Origin: an uncultured Lachnospiraceae bacterium
GTDB lineage: Bacteria; Bacillota; Clostridia; Lachnospirales; Lachnospiraceae
Assembly (NCBI GenBank): GCA_910586275.1
Contig: CAJUIM010000029.1
Span: 1 to 31,973, forward strand
DNA length: 31,973 nt
Direction of reading: 5' to 3'
In this document: positions 7,218 to 15,426 of the stretch, piece after piece
Layout of the letters: the number at the start of each line of letters is the position of its first letter
Position numbering within the stretch: position 1 is the first letter of the stretch
Made by a program: the position numbers and the translations under genes
Notes under the pieces: model-generated
Database searches by the model: none
Seen by the model: only the letters and a program-made list of their open reading frames with translations
Told to the model about the DNA's origin: nothing

Positions 7218-8690
7218 TCACATATTCACTCTGTCCTGATTCCGCCCGCGCAGTTCACGCAATGACCTTTTTCCCATCCCCGCCGGGCAGCCTATATATC
7301 CTCTGTAACATTCCGTCAGCAACAGGAAATATGCCGTATAAAAAGGGACGAATCCATAAATCATATACCTTGACAGACACATAATCGTTATGGATACCGC
7401 CGCCACGTTGGCAGCTACCGCCAGCAATGCCACTGCCATAACCCGGACGGCCCGGCTCTTCTTATCCTTCCGGTACGCCAAGCCCATCAGCACAAATGCC
7501 GACAGATAGATACATGCCGCCACCCAGTTCAATACCGGATGCACCACCGCGATGCTGCGGATCAGCCCGTAACGGGCAATGAGCAGATAATTGACGCACC
7601 AACGCGGGAAACAGCCCGGCAGGATCCCTTTCATAATCTTTCCTGCCGTCTCGTCCGCCATCAGGTTCTGTATAATATAATCGCTGGTCACATATTTGTC
7701 ATAAGTCTGGTAAAACACATCCTCAATCATCTCATACTTAATCGTATCATGCCATTCCTCGATGTGTTCTGTTTTCTCCCGCAGGGAATCTCCCGCATAC
7801 TTATAATTTGCCTGCCTATCCTCCGTCAGGTCATACATCCGGTAAAAAAAGTCCCTGGCTTCCTCATCCCCAATCCGTTCTCCGTCCTCCCTGTCCGCCG
7901 AATACAGAATATTGGTCAGCGTGTTTACCGGCCCATAAGTATTATTAATAAAATGCCCGTTAAAAACCAAATTATAGCTTTTCACCGCCAACAGGCGCAG
8001 GACAAACACACAGGCCACCGCCCCGGCCGCCGCCGATACACGCAGCAGTCTGCCGCCCAAGGCCTTCCGTGGCAGTCCTGTCCCCTTGCCGTCTCTTTCC
8101 TGCGGCTTTCGGAACACTATTTTTGCCCCCAGCACCACTAACCACATCAGAATGGTCAGCATCATCTGACTCCTTGTCAGCGACAGCACAAACGCCAAAC
8201 ACAGACTGACCGCAGCCGCCCTGCCCACTGTCCTGCGTTCCGTTTCCGCCGCCATCTTAAAGCATTCCGTCATATATATGGTAAAAAGAGGCAGGCAGAC
8301 CCCCTCGCTCATGACACCGTTAGTCATCACCAGATGCAGCGCCGAAAAAAATATGGTGGTGACATAGGGCAGAATGCCAATCACGGCAACAGCCGCCTCC
8401 TGCCACAGGCAAAGCCGGAACCGTCTGCCCACATATTCAGCCATATACCATATGCTGAATGCCGCAAGCATATTCTGAATGATTCCCATGAGAATCAGCC
8501 AGCCTTCCCCCTCCCCGCATATGGTCCGAAGCAAAAGCAGGAAGATAGGATACAGCGGTTCCCTATGGATGTGCATCTTCATATACTGATCCGAGTCATT
8601 ATAAAGACCGGGGCCGAATGCCGCAAACATTCCAAGGAATACCGCCAGAAGCAGCACAAAAAGTGCCGCCGATTTCACCTTTTTAGCCAT
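7218..8690 (-). CDS. Multispanning membrane protein, GT-C-like, unknown substrate
   Basis: This 490-residue protein has about ten hydrophobic segments. The first outer loop carries YNDSDQYMKMHIHREPLYP (30-48), an acidic motif placed like the catalytic loop of ArnT/PMT-type GT-C glycosyltransferases; the rest I cannot place. A moderately long outer loop (about 235-335) is rich in charged residues. GGAGG five bases before ATG at 8690 fixes the start, coupled by TAATG to the dehydrogenase gene. It probably acts on the glycan or its lipid carrier on the outer face of the membrane; this is inference. Confidence 0.65.
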   Translation of the reverse strand: MAKKVKSAALFVLLLAVFLGMFAAFGPGLYNDSDQYMKMHIHREPLYPIFLLLLRTICGEGEGWLILMGIIQNMLAAFSIWYMAEYVGRRFRLCLWQEAAVAVIGILPYVTTIFFSALHLVMTNGVMSEGVCLPLFTIYMTECFKMAAETERRTVGRAAAVSLCLAFVLSLTRSQMMLTILMWLVVLGAKIVFRKPQERDGKGTGLPRKALGGRLLRVSAAAGAVACVFVLRLLAVKSYNLVFNGHFINNTYGPVNTLTNILYSADREDGERIGDEEARDFFYRMYDLTEDRQANYKYAGDSLREKTEHIEEWHDTIKYEMIEDVFYQTYDKYVTSDYIIQNLMADETAGKIMKGILPGCFPRWCVNYLLIARYGLIRSIAVVHPVLNWVAACIYLSAFVLMGLAYRKDKKSRAVRVMAVALLAVAANVAAVSITIMCLSRYMIYGFVPFYTAYFLLLTECYRGYIGCPAGMGKRSLRELRGRNQDRVNM

Positions 8691-10003
8691 TACAGCCTCC
8701 AATACAGATAACCTTCCCCATACTCGTCCTTGTTAAGCAGTCCCTTGATATCCATCAATACCTTTTCCTTATGCTTTTCATGGAAAAAGCCGGCAATCTC
8801 CGCTTTGGATAATTTCTGAAATTCCGAATGGGCTACCGCCACAATTACCGCATCCATCTCTTTTACGTCTTCCAAGCTGCGGAAAGCAATCCCGTACAGA
8901 CGCTTCGCCTCTTCCGCATCCGCCGCCGGATCCACCACCATAGGCGTAATCCCGTATTCCCCCAATTCCTTATAAATATCTATTACTTTTGTATTTCTTG
9001 TGTCGGGACAGTTTTCCTTAAACGTAAATCCCAAGATTGCCACCTTGGCTCCCTTCACCGGAATATCTGTCTTAATCAGATTTTTCACCAGATTTTCCGC
9101 CACATATCTTCCCATATCATCGTTAATCCTGCGTCCCGCCAGAATAATGCGGGAATGATACCCCAATGCATCCGCCTTGTACGTCAGATAATAAGGATCT
9201 ACGCCTATGCAGTGTCCCCCAACCAAGCCGGGGGCAAATTTTAAGAAATTCCATTTTGTGCCTGCCGCATCCAATACCGCCTTAGTGTCAATGCCCATTT
9301 TATGAAAGATAATGGAAAGTTCATTCATAAATGCAATATTGATGTCCCTCTGGCTGTTCTCGATGACTTTGGCCGCTTCCGCCACTTTAATGGATTCCGC
9401 CCGGTATACGCCTGCTTCCACTACCAGTTCATATACTTTGGCCACCGTATCCAATGTCTCCTCGTCCATGCCGGATACAATCTTCGTAATTGTCTCCAGA
9501 CGATGCACTTTGTCCCCCGGGTTAATGCGTTCGGGAGAATAACCGATTTTAAAGTCCACGCCGCATTTCAGTCCGGACTCCTTCTCCAGAATAGGCACGC
9601 AGATTTCCTCTGTCACACCCGGATATACCGTAGATTCAAATACCACGACGGAACCTTTCTCCAGATTCTGCCCCAGCAGCCGGCTGGCTCCCTCCACCGG
9701 GGTCAGATCCGGCGTATGGTCTTCGTTTACCGGAGTGGGAACCGCCACGATATGGAATCTGGCTTCCCGCAGTCTGGAAGCATCCGCCGTAAAATCCACC
9801 GTTGTCTTTTTAATGACCTCCGGCCCCACTTCGTTGGTGGGATCCACACCGGCCTGATACAGCGCGATTTTCTCCTTATTTAAGTCAAATCCCACCACTT
9901 TAATCTTTTTGGCAAATGCCACCGCTATCGGCATTCCCACATATCCCAATCCTACCAGCGAAAGCTTCTCTTCCCCGTTCACTAATTTCTCATATAATCC
10001 CAT
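8690..10003 (-). CDS. UDP-N-acetylhexosamine 6-dehydrogenase (WbpO/TviB type)
   Basis: This 437-residue nucleotide-sugar dehydrogenase has the NAD-binding LVGLGYVGMP (16-25), AVPTPV (87-92), GYSPERINPGD (154-164), the catalytic Cys265 in GGHCIGVDPYYL and the C-terminal domain GFTFKENCPDTRNT. It oxidises the C6 hydroxyl of a UDP-sugar to a carboxylate in two NAD steps. GYSPERINPGDKVH and the rest of the sequence fit the UDP-HexNAc branch (WbpO, TviB, WecC) better than UDP-glucose dehydrogenases. A WbpP/TviC-like epimerase is encoded two genes on, so the product is probably UDP-GalNAcA. ATG at 10003 follows AGGAG. The stop and the next start share one base (TAATG). Confidence 0.9.
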   Translation of the reverse strand: MGLYEKLVNGEEKLSLVGLGYVGMPIAVAFAKKIKVVGFDLNKEKIALYQAGVDPTNEVGPEVIKKTTVDFTADASRLREARFHIVAVPTPVNEDHTPDLTPVEGASRLLGQNLEKGSVVVFESTVYPGVTEEICVPILEKESGLKCGVDFKIGYSPERINPGDKVHRLETITKIVSGMDEETLDTVAKVYELVVEAGVYRAESIKVAEAAKVIENSQRDINIAFMNELSIIFHKMGIDTKAVLDAAGTKWNFLKFAPGLVGGHCIGVDPYYLTYKADALGYHSRIILAGRRINDDMGRYVAENLVKNLIKTDIPVKGAKVAILGFTFKENCPDTRNTKVIDIYKELGEYGITPMVVDPAADAEEAKRLYGIAFRSLEDVKEMDAVIVAVAHSEFQKLSKAEIAGFFHEKHKEKVLMDIKGLLNKDEYGEGYLYWRL

Positions 10004-10058
10004 TTCACAGTCTCTCCTTCCGTTTCTGTTCCGCATCTGCCGTGGCAGACGCTGCATC

Positions 10059-11144
10059 TTACGCCTTTAAAACCGCATCTATTTCCTCCAGGTACGCACC
10101 GATTACCATATCCCGGTCAAATTCCCGTTCCATCTTGGCTCTGGCCGCTTTTCCCATACGAGCCTGCTCCTCTTTGGAAAGGGCCAGAAATTTCTCCAAA
10201 GCGCCGATTAATTCATCTGCGCTGGCCGGCATAAAGCCGAACCCCGTCACTCCTTCCTCAAAAGCTTCCCTGCATCCGCTGATATCAGAAGCAATGACCG
10301 GCCGCCCCGTCGCCCCTGCCTCTGTCAGCGCATTGGACATGCCCTCATGATAGGACGGCACCACCATGGCGCTCGCCTTCGTGAGAAAGGGATGCACCTC
10401 CGTATGGAATCCCCATTGGCTGATAATTCCCTTTTCTTCATATTCATTCAGAAGATCCTGATAATCCTCGTCGCAATAACCGAGAATGGCAAATTCCACG
10501 TCTTCTCTGTGCAGCCGCACCGCCGCTTCCAGAAATTCCATAATGCCCTTATCCTTCATCACCCGTCCCATAAAAAGAAAAACCGTCTTTCCTTCCCTAG
10601 GGTACTCTTCAAAGGTATGCCTTTTCAGGTTTACGCCGGATCCGTTCACAAGCCGGGCCTTTTTTCCCTTTATATGATATCCTGCAAAAATGCCCATGTT
10701 TTCTTTGTTCTGGAAAAAGATGCATTCCGCCTTCCTTAATCCCGCCCGGTACATGGCAACGATCATTTTCAGAAACAGCCCCTTCCGCTCAAACGCGCCT
10801 CCCAGCCCGGTTATTGTGGCAATATAGGGAATCCGCAGAAGCCGGCAGGCAAATCCTCCATATATATTCGGTTTTATCGTATAAGTAATCACCAAATCCG
10901 GTTTTATCTGTTTGAAAAGCCTATAGTATGAGAGAAAAAGCTTCCCGTCCTCCCTGGGGTTCACCCCCCGCCTGTTAATAGGAGTGGTAATAATTTCACA
11001 GCCTTCTTCCTCCAGTTCCCGAACTTTGGTATCGTCTGGAACACTGATGACTACCCTGTGTTTATCCAACAGCCCAACCAGCAGTTCATTGCGGAAATCG
11101 TACAGCCCGCCGGAAGAGTTGATCAATATAAGTACTGTACTCAT
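10059..11144 (-). CDS. PglA-like GT4 glycosyltransferase
   Basis: This 361-residue GT-B enzyme of family GT4 has the donor-site motif HEGMSNALTEAG (EX7E) in the C-terminal half and an N-terminal acceptor domain starting VLILINSSGGLYDFRNELL, which resembles PglA and other enzymes acting on undecaprenyl-diphosphate-linked first sugars. PglA adds GalNAc to bacillosamine, so this enzyme is the likely second-step transferase of the repeat unit. TITGLGGAF (about 109-117) is also PglA-like. It is a soluble or membrane-associated cytoplasmic enzyme. It begins one base after the ATP-grasp stop. The donor sugar is not readable from sequence. Confidence 0.85.
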   Translation of the reverse strand: MSTVLILINSSGGLYDFRNELLVGLLDKHRVVISVPDDTKVRELEEEGCEIITTPINRRGVNPREDGKLFLSYYRLFKQIKPDLVITYTIKPNIYGGFACRLLRIPYIATITGLGGAFERKGLFLKMIVAMYRAGLRKAECIFFQNKENMGIFAGYHIKGKKARLVNGSGVNLKRHTFEEYPREGKTVFLFMGRVMKDKGIMEFLEAAVRLHREDVEFAILGYCDEDYQDLLNEYEEKGIISQWGFHTEVHPFLTKASAMVVPSYHEGMSNALTEAGATGRPVIASDISGCREAFEEGVTGFGFMPASADELIGALEKFLALSKEEQARMGKAARAKMEREFDRDMVIGAYLEEIDAVLKA

Positions 11145-11145
11145 C

Positions 11146-12129
11146 TTATCTGACTATCTCCATATCATTCATATCTCTGATTGTAATTTCATTATACTTC
11201 ATCATGCAGATTCCGGCCCGGTAGCAGCCGACAGAATCCCGATTGCTCTCTCCCCGCAGATTCCTTATGACTTGTTCCGGCATATTCACCCCACATTCAT
11301 AAGCATGGGGATAACCGCCGCCAAACCGCGGATTCACCTCCGAAATATAATAAGTGTCCTTCACTTTGAAAAGATCTATATCTATCATACCACAGAAACC
11401 GCATTTTTCCACGAATTTCTCGATTAAGGCAAACAGCTCTTCATCCTTTACGGAAACCGACTTGTCCGTTTCCCCCGCCCTCATCTTAATCTTCTCTTTC
11501 AGGAAAACAGAGGTACATTTTCCGGTCAGCATATCCACATACACATCGGCTCCATACTCCGTGCCGTCCATGTACTCTTGTATCATCAGATCGTCATATA
11601 AGGAAAACAGCACTTCTATTTCCTTATCGCTGTACACTTTATTTATATTGATGCTGGCACTGCCCTTTACCGGTTTTACAAAGACCGGATAAGAAATCTC
11701 TCCCTTCTGCAGCCCTTGGTAAAATTCCTCTTTCTCTATATAGCATTTCCCGGTAGGTATCTGCATCCCGCACAGCATCCGATACATCCTATACTTATCA
11801 AAACAGGTTTCCACCAGTTCATAAGGAGAAACAATGGGCGTTGCGCCCACCGCCAAAAAACGTTCCCGTTCCTTTGCCAGCATGCTAAGTTCAGGGTCGA
11901 TCAGCGAAAAGACTCCTTTTATATCTTCTTTCCTGCAAATATCCAGAATAGTATCCAGATAATCCGGTGCCGTAATTCTCGGCACCAGATAGAATCGGTC
12001 CGCATCATACACTGCCGGCGCCAGATTGGAACAGTCCGTGGCTATGACTTTTCCCTCGTTCCCCAGCTCCTTCTTAAAGTACTGCACCACTTTATTTCTG
12101 GTTCCTGCACTCAATATCAATAGATTCAT
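11146..12129 (-). CDS. ATP-grasp ligase
   Basis: This 327-residue protein has the ATP-grasp fold: a Rossmann-like N-terminal domain (1-100), the ATP-binding lysine block YPVFVKPVKGSAS (147-159), IQEYMDGTEYGADVYVD (183-199) and the metal-binding EVNPRFGGGYP (264-274), resembling carbamoyl-phosphate-synthase-like and PylC-type ligases. These enzymes join a carboxylate to an amine through an acyl phosphate. Between the PglC-like, PLP and PglA-like genes, a plausible job is acylating the 4-amino group of the sugar, where PglD would normally acetylate. That is inference. Bases 12130-12257 upstream hold no gene. One base separates its stop from the next start. Confidence 0.82.
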   Translation of the reverse strand: MNLLILSAGTRNKVVQYFKKELGNEGKVIATDCSNLAPAVYDADRFYLVPRITAPDYLDTILDICRKEDIKGVFSLIDPELSMLAKERERFLAVGATPIVSPYELVETCFDKYRMYRMLCGMQIPTGKCYIEKEEFYQGLQKGEISYPVFVKPVKGSASININKVYSDKEIEVLFSLYDDLMIQEYMDGTEYGADVYVDMLTGKCTSVFLKEKIKMRAGETDKSVSVKDEELFALIEKFVEKCGFCGMIDIDLFKVKDTYYISEVNPRFGGGYPHAYECGVNMPEQVIRNLRGESNRDSVGCYRAGICMMKYNEITIRDMNDMEIVR

Positions 12130-12257
12130 TTTGCATACCTATACCTTTCTCCCAATCTGTAAATAATCTGCTCTCTGCGCAATGCCATTAAACTGCAGCC
12201 TGCTTCGGGAATGCCGTTTCTGACTCGGACCAAATGCCGGCACTTCGGCCCCCTATT

Positions 12258-13211
12258 TCAGGCACGTTCCAATGCATCGAAAAAGAGCGGTGCTCCCCCC
12301 GTATGGATAAAAAGTATTTTCCTGTCCTGTATTCCTTTCTCTTTCAGGTACTGCAGCATTCCGTGAAAAGCCTTGCCCACATAAGTAGTATCCATGGCAA
12401 TCCCCTCCCGATGCATGACAGATGCTATTGTCTGCTTTATTCCGTCCGTATATTTCCCATAGCCGCCGCATCGGTAAGCATCCGTAAAGATCAGGCTTTC
12501 CTCCCGGTAAAGACCCGCAAAATCCGCCCCCAGATAATCCCGTATGCTCCCTTTGACCACTTCTCTCCCTCTGGCTTCCTCTCTTGCAATGCTGATTCCC
12601 ACAATCTTTCTCCCCGCATTGCCGCTGCGCAGGCTGCCGCAGACTAAGCCTGCCTGCGTGGAACCTGTGCCGGAAGCATGAAAAATATAATCAAAATATA
12701 GATCATTCCTTCTTTCATACTCCTCGATTTCCCTATAAGCCTTCACATAAGCCTCCGTCCCCTGATTCCCATGTCCGCCGCCGGCAATGAAATAAGGATG
12801 TCTTCCGGTTTGTTCATATGCGGCCTTCCGGTTTTCTATCGTGGCAGCCACCTCCGTAACGGGACAGGTTTCAATCACTGCACCGAAATCTCTCACAAGT
12901 TTCGTATTGTTTAAGATCTCCCGGTTTTCCTCCGGAGAGATAATATGGCAGGCAAGTCCCATTCCCGCTGCCATATTGGCAATAATGCGGCAGTGATTGG
13001 AGCTGTTGCTCCCATATGTCATAATAGTATCCGCTTCCGTCCGTTTTATATCCCGATAAAACTCAGCCGCTTTCCTTGCCTTATTTCCCCCGAAACTATA
13101 CGGTATCCCGTCATCCCGTTTCATATAGACTTGGTTGTCCCCATAGCTGTCCGACAGCCTTTGTATCACGGTCTGCTCCAGTTCCTTCTCAAATAACGGT
13201 ATTATTCTCAT
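12258..13211 (-). CDS. PLP-dependent enzyme, D-cysteine desulfhydrase / ACC deaminase-like
   Basis: This 317-residue protein belongs to the fold-type II PLP group (tryptophan synthase beta family) and looks most like D-cysteine desulfhydrase and 1-aminocyclopropane-1-carboxylate deaminase: KRDDGIPYSFGGNKARK carries the PLP lysine (Lys44), SNSSNHCR (68-75) is the substrate loop, and SGTGSTQAG (181-189) binds the PLP phosphate. Its reaction cannot be read from sequence. It starts in an ATGA overlap with the PglC-like gene and is followed by an ATP-grasp ligase, so it probably supplies or processes an amino acid or acyl precursor for glycan decoration (inference). Such enzymes are unusual in the core Pgl pathway. 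Confidence 0.8.
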   Translation of the reverse strand: MRIIPLFEKELEQTVIQRLSDSYGDNQVYMKRDDGIPYSFGGNKARKAAEFYRDIKRTEADTIMTYGSNSSNHCRIIANMAAGMGLACHIISPEENREILNNTKLVRDFGAVIETCPVTEVAATIENRKAAYEQTGRHPYFIAGGGHGNQGTEAYVKAYREIEEYERRNDLYFDYIFHASGTGSTQAGLVCGSLRSGNAGRKIVGISIAREEARGREVVKGSIRDYLGADFAGLYREESLIFTDAYRCGGYGKYTDGIKQTIASVMHREGIAMDTTYVGKAFHGMLQYLKEKGIQDRKILFIHTGGAPLFFDALERA

Positions 13212-13849
13212 ATCCGCTCCTGTCCGCTCCCATCCTGCTGCTTTTTCCTATATACGTCAAAATCCTCCACGGTCTGTTCCGCCCCGGAAAGAGTTCCCGA
13301 ACGTTTCAGCACTTTTCCTACCGTCATCCCGATAATCTTCATGTCCAGAAGAAAGCTGCAATGCTTCACATATTCCAGATCATAGGCAAATCGCCCTTCC
13401 CATCCCAGCGCATTCCGCCCGTTCACCTGCGCCAGCCCTGTCAGTCCCGGCCTCACATCGTGCCTATGTCTCTCCTCCTCCGTATACCAAGGCAGATACC
13501 TCACCAGCAAAGGCCTAGGGCCGATCAGGCTCATGTCCCCTTTCAGAATGTTCAGCAGTTCCGGCAGTTCGTCCAGACTGGTAGAACGCAGCAGCCTGCC
13601 GAATTTCGTAAGACGCACCTCATCCGGCAGCAAATCCCCTTTCTCATCCCTTTTATCCGTCATTGTCCGGAATTTGCAAAGCGTGAAGATCTTCCCGCCC
13701 CGCCCCGGCCGTTCCTGCCGGAACAGTATGGGAGTACCCAGCTTAAGCCGGATCAATATTGCCAATACGGCAAGAACCGGACTCAACACAATGACCGCAC
13801 ATAATGACAGCACAAAATCCAATCCACGCTTTACAAACCTCCGATACAT
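13208..13849 (-). CDS. PglC-like initiating phosphoglycosyl transferase (bacterial sugar transferase)
   Basis: This 213-residue protein is a minimal monotopic phosphoglycosyl transferase, the PglC size class rather than the long WbaP class. It has the re-entrant N-terminal helix with Ser23-Pro24, KFRTM (59-63), the catalytic Asp93-Glu94 dyad in SLDELPELLN (91-100), LIGPRP (108-113) and RPGLTGLAQVNGR (133-145). It transfers a UDP-diNAcBac-like sugar phosphate to undecaprenyl phosphate, starting the repeat unit. The Ser-Pro and Asp-Glu positions match those I recall for Campylobacter PglC. ATG at 13849 has AGGAGG five bases upstream, just beyond the hairpin repeats. The stop overlaps the next start as ATGA. 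Confidence 0.92.
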   Translation of the reverse strand: MYRRFVKRGLDFVLSLCAVIVLSPVLAVLAILIRLKLGTPILFRQERPGRGGKIFTLCKFRTMTDKRDEKGDLLPDEVRLTKFGRLLRSTSLDELPELLNILKGDMSLIGPRPLLVRYLPWYTEEERHRHDVRPGLTGLAQVNGRNALGWEGRFAYDLEYVKHCSFLLDMKIIGMTVGKVLKRSGTLSGAEQTVEDFDVYRKKQQDGSGQERI

Positions 13850-13860
13850 ATGTCCTCCTA

Positions 13861-13964
13861 TTCCAGTTCCGCAACAATCCAACCATAGCCCCCCTCAACA
13901 GAAGAATATATGTCTGCTTCGCAGCCATATATTCTTCTGGGGCTCTGGCCGGATTGTTGCTGTT
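13861..13964 (-). repeat. Hairpin repeat copy 1
   Basis: Outer arms GCAACAATCC (13871-13880) and GGATTGTTGC (13951-13960) are perfectly complementary. The inner stem of 14 bases (13899-13912 with 13926-13939) is also perfect, and the apex is CTGC-TTC-GCAG (13914-13924). This is the most regular of the three copies. Confidence 0.85.
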
Positions 13965-14069
13965 TTCCAGTTCCGCAAGCCCCCTTCCATAGCCCCCCTC
14001 AGCAGAAGAATTTCTGTCTGTTTCACAGCCATATATTCTTCTGGGGCTCTGGCCGGGGGCTTGCTGTTT
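13965..14069 (-). repeat. Hairpin repeat copy 2, changed but complementary arms
   Basis: Outer arms are GCAAGCCCCC (13975-13984) and GGGGGCTTGC (14055-14064), different from copy 1 at four positions on each side yet still perfectly paired. The apex is CTGT-TTC-ACAG, where a C-G pair of copy 1 has become T-A. The inner stem has a few mismatches. Confidence 0.85.
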
Positions 14070-14168
14070 TTCCAGTTCCGCAACAATCCAACCATAGCCC
14101 CTCTCAGCAGAAGAATCTCTGTCTGCTTCGCAGCCATATATTCTTCTGGGGCACCGGCCAACAAATCA
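14070..14168 (-). repeat. Hairpin repeat copy 3, missing its right outer arm
   Basis: The left arm GCAACAATCC (14080-14089) equals that of copy 1, but the right side is replaced by the sequence leading into the stop codon of the PglE-like gene. The left arm could therefore pair with the right arm of copy 1, giving an alternative fold. The inner stem and apex (CTGC-TTC-GCAG) are retained with two mismatches. Confidence 0.8.
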
Positions 14169-14169
14169 A

Positions 14170-15297
14170 TTATTGGAAAAGCCCTTTTATTATGCGGATA
14201 ATCTGTTCCATGTCTTCCTGTGTGTTTTTGATGTCGCTGGGAAGGCAGAGCCCTCGGGCGAAGATATCCTCCGCCACACTGCCTTCCTCCTGCACCGTGA
14301 TAAAATCATATTCCGCAAATACCGGCTGCAGATGCATCGGCTTCCAGATAGGCCGGCTCTCTATATTTTCGCTTTCCAATGCATCCATTACCATGTCCGG
14401 CGTTACGCCGCATCCCTCCGCAATCAGCATGCAGGAAAGCCAGCAGTTGGCATCCCCGTCTGCGTTCAGAGGATTCATGCTTATTTCCGGGATATCCGAA
14501 AACGCTTCCTTGTATTGGGCGTATATCTCTTTCTTACGTCTTTTATGCTCCTCCAGCGACAGCAGCTGCCCTCGCCCGATACCTGCCACCACATTGCTCA
14601 TCCGATAATTGTATCCGATCTGGGAATGCTGATAGTGCCTTGCCGGATCCCGGGCCTGCGTGGCCAGAAAACGGGATTTCCGAATCAGTTCCTCCTCCTC
14701 CGATACCAGCATGCCGCCTCCCGAAGTCGTAATGATCTTATTGCCGTTAAAAGAATAAATCCCCATTTTGCCGAAGGTTCCCGTATGCTTTCCTTTATAT
14801 GTGCTGCTTAAAGATTCTGCCGCATCCTCAATCAGTACCGTGCCGTGCTTCTCGCAGATAGCCATAATCTCATCCAGCTTGGCCGGCGTTCCGTACAGAT
14901 GTACAGCAATCACCGCCTTGGGAGACGGATATTTTTCAAAAGCCTTTTCCAATGCTTCCGGCGATAAATTCCATGTATCCCGCTCCGAATCAATGAAAAC
15001 CGGCACGGCATTTTCGTAAACAATAGGATTGCAGGTTGCCGAAAAAGTCAGCGATGGGGTGAATATCACATCCCCTTCCCCGACTTCCAATAAACGAAGC
15101 GCAAGATGTATCGCCGCCGTTCCGGCACTCAGAGCCGATGCATGCGCGATCCCCACATACTGCGCCGTCTCCTTTTCAAACTCATTTACATTCGGCCCCA
15201 AGGGCGCCACCCAGTTTGTGTCAAATGCCTCCTTTACAAACTCCTGCTCCTTCCCGTGCATGGTAGGAGACGATAAATAAATTCTTTTGCTTGCCAT
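14170..15297 (-). CDS. PglE-like UDP-4-keto sugar aminotransferase (DegT family)
   Basis: This 375-residue PLP enzyme aligns by eye with Campylobacter PglE throughout: NWVAPLGPNVNEFEKE (28-43), LSAGTAAIHLALR (56-68), IEDAAESL (156-163), YSFNGNKIITTSGGGML with PLP lysine Lys187, QARDP, GYNYRMSN, and RPIWKPMHLQPVF near the end. PglE transaminates UDP-4-keto-6-deoxy-GlcNAc to the 4-amino sugar. It follows the dehydratase that makes that substrate. ATG at 15297 is fixed by GGAGGG upstream; earlier in-frame ATGs add a tail absent from the family. Its 3' end runs directly into three tandem hairpin repeats. I see no PglD-type left-handed beta-helix acetyltransferase in the window. Confidence 0.9.
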   Translation of the reverse strand: MASKRIYLSSPTMHGKEQEFVKEAFDTNWVAPLGPNVNEFEKETAQYVGIAHASALSAGTAAIHLALRLLEVGEGDVIFTPSLTFSATCNPIVYENAVPVFIDSERDTWNLSPEALEKAFEKYPSPKAVIAVHLYGTPAKLDEIMAICEKHGTVLIEDAAESLSSTYKGKHTGTFGKMGIYSFNGNKIITTSGGGMLVSEEEELIRKSRFLATQARDPARHYQHSQIGYNYRMSNVVAGIGRGQLLSLEEHKRRKKEIYAQYKEAFSDIPEISMNPLNADGDANCWLSCMLIAEGCGVTPDMVMDALESENIESRPIWKPMHLQPVFAEYDFITVQEEGSVAEDIFARGLCLPSDIKNTQEDMEQIIRIIKGLFQ

Positions 15298-15426
15298 GAT
15301 AACCCTCCATTCCTTCACCGCCGCTGCCGGATTTTTTACGATTGACCCCTCTCCCGATTTCTGATAATCCCCCAAGGGATGCGTGCAATTCCGTAACGCA
15401 TATTTTATACAAAGCAAAAATCGGTA

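Larger units (their letters stand above)
13861..14168 (-). repeat. Three tandem long-hairpin repeats between aminotransferase and phosphoglycosyl transferase genes
   Basis: The gap between the PglE-like stop and the PglC-like start is filled by three direct repeats with periods of 104 and 105 bases. Each begins TTCCAGTTCCGCAA on the plus strand and is a near-complete palindrome. It has a 10-base outer stem, a mid stem built on CCATAGCCCC/GGGGCTCTGG, an inner stem around CAGAAGAAT...ATTCTTCTG and a small apical stem with loop TTC. Outer arms differ between copies 1 and 2 but remain perfectly self-complementary. The period is not a multiple of three, so the repeats are not conserved as protein. 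No transposase is nearby. Transcribed in the operon, they would form large RNA hairpins. Confidence 0.85.

Noticed and set aside
13895..14164. 89-codon minus-strand reading frame with internal peptide repeats
   Set aside because: It is made of the hairpin repeats, starts with TTG without a ribosome site, and the 104-base period shifts the frame between copies, so protein sequence is not preserved.
13861..14168. CRISPR array
   Set aside because: Repeats are about 100 bases, adjoin with no spacers, are internally palindromic, and there are no cas genes.
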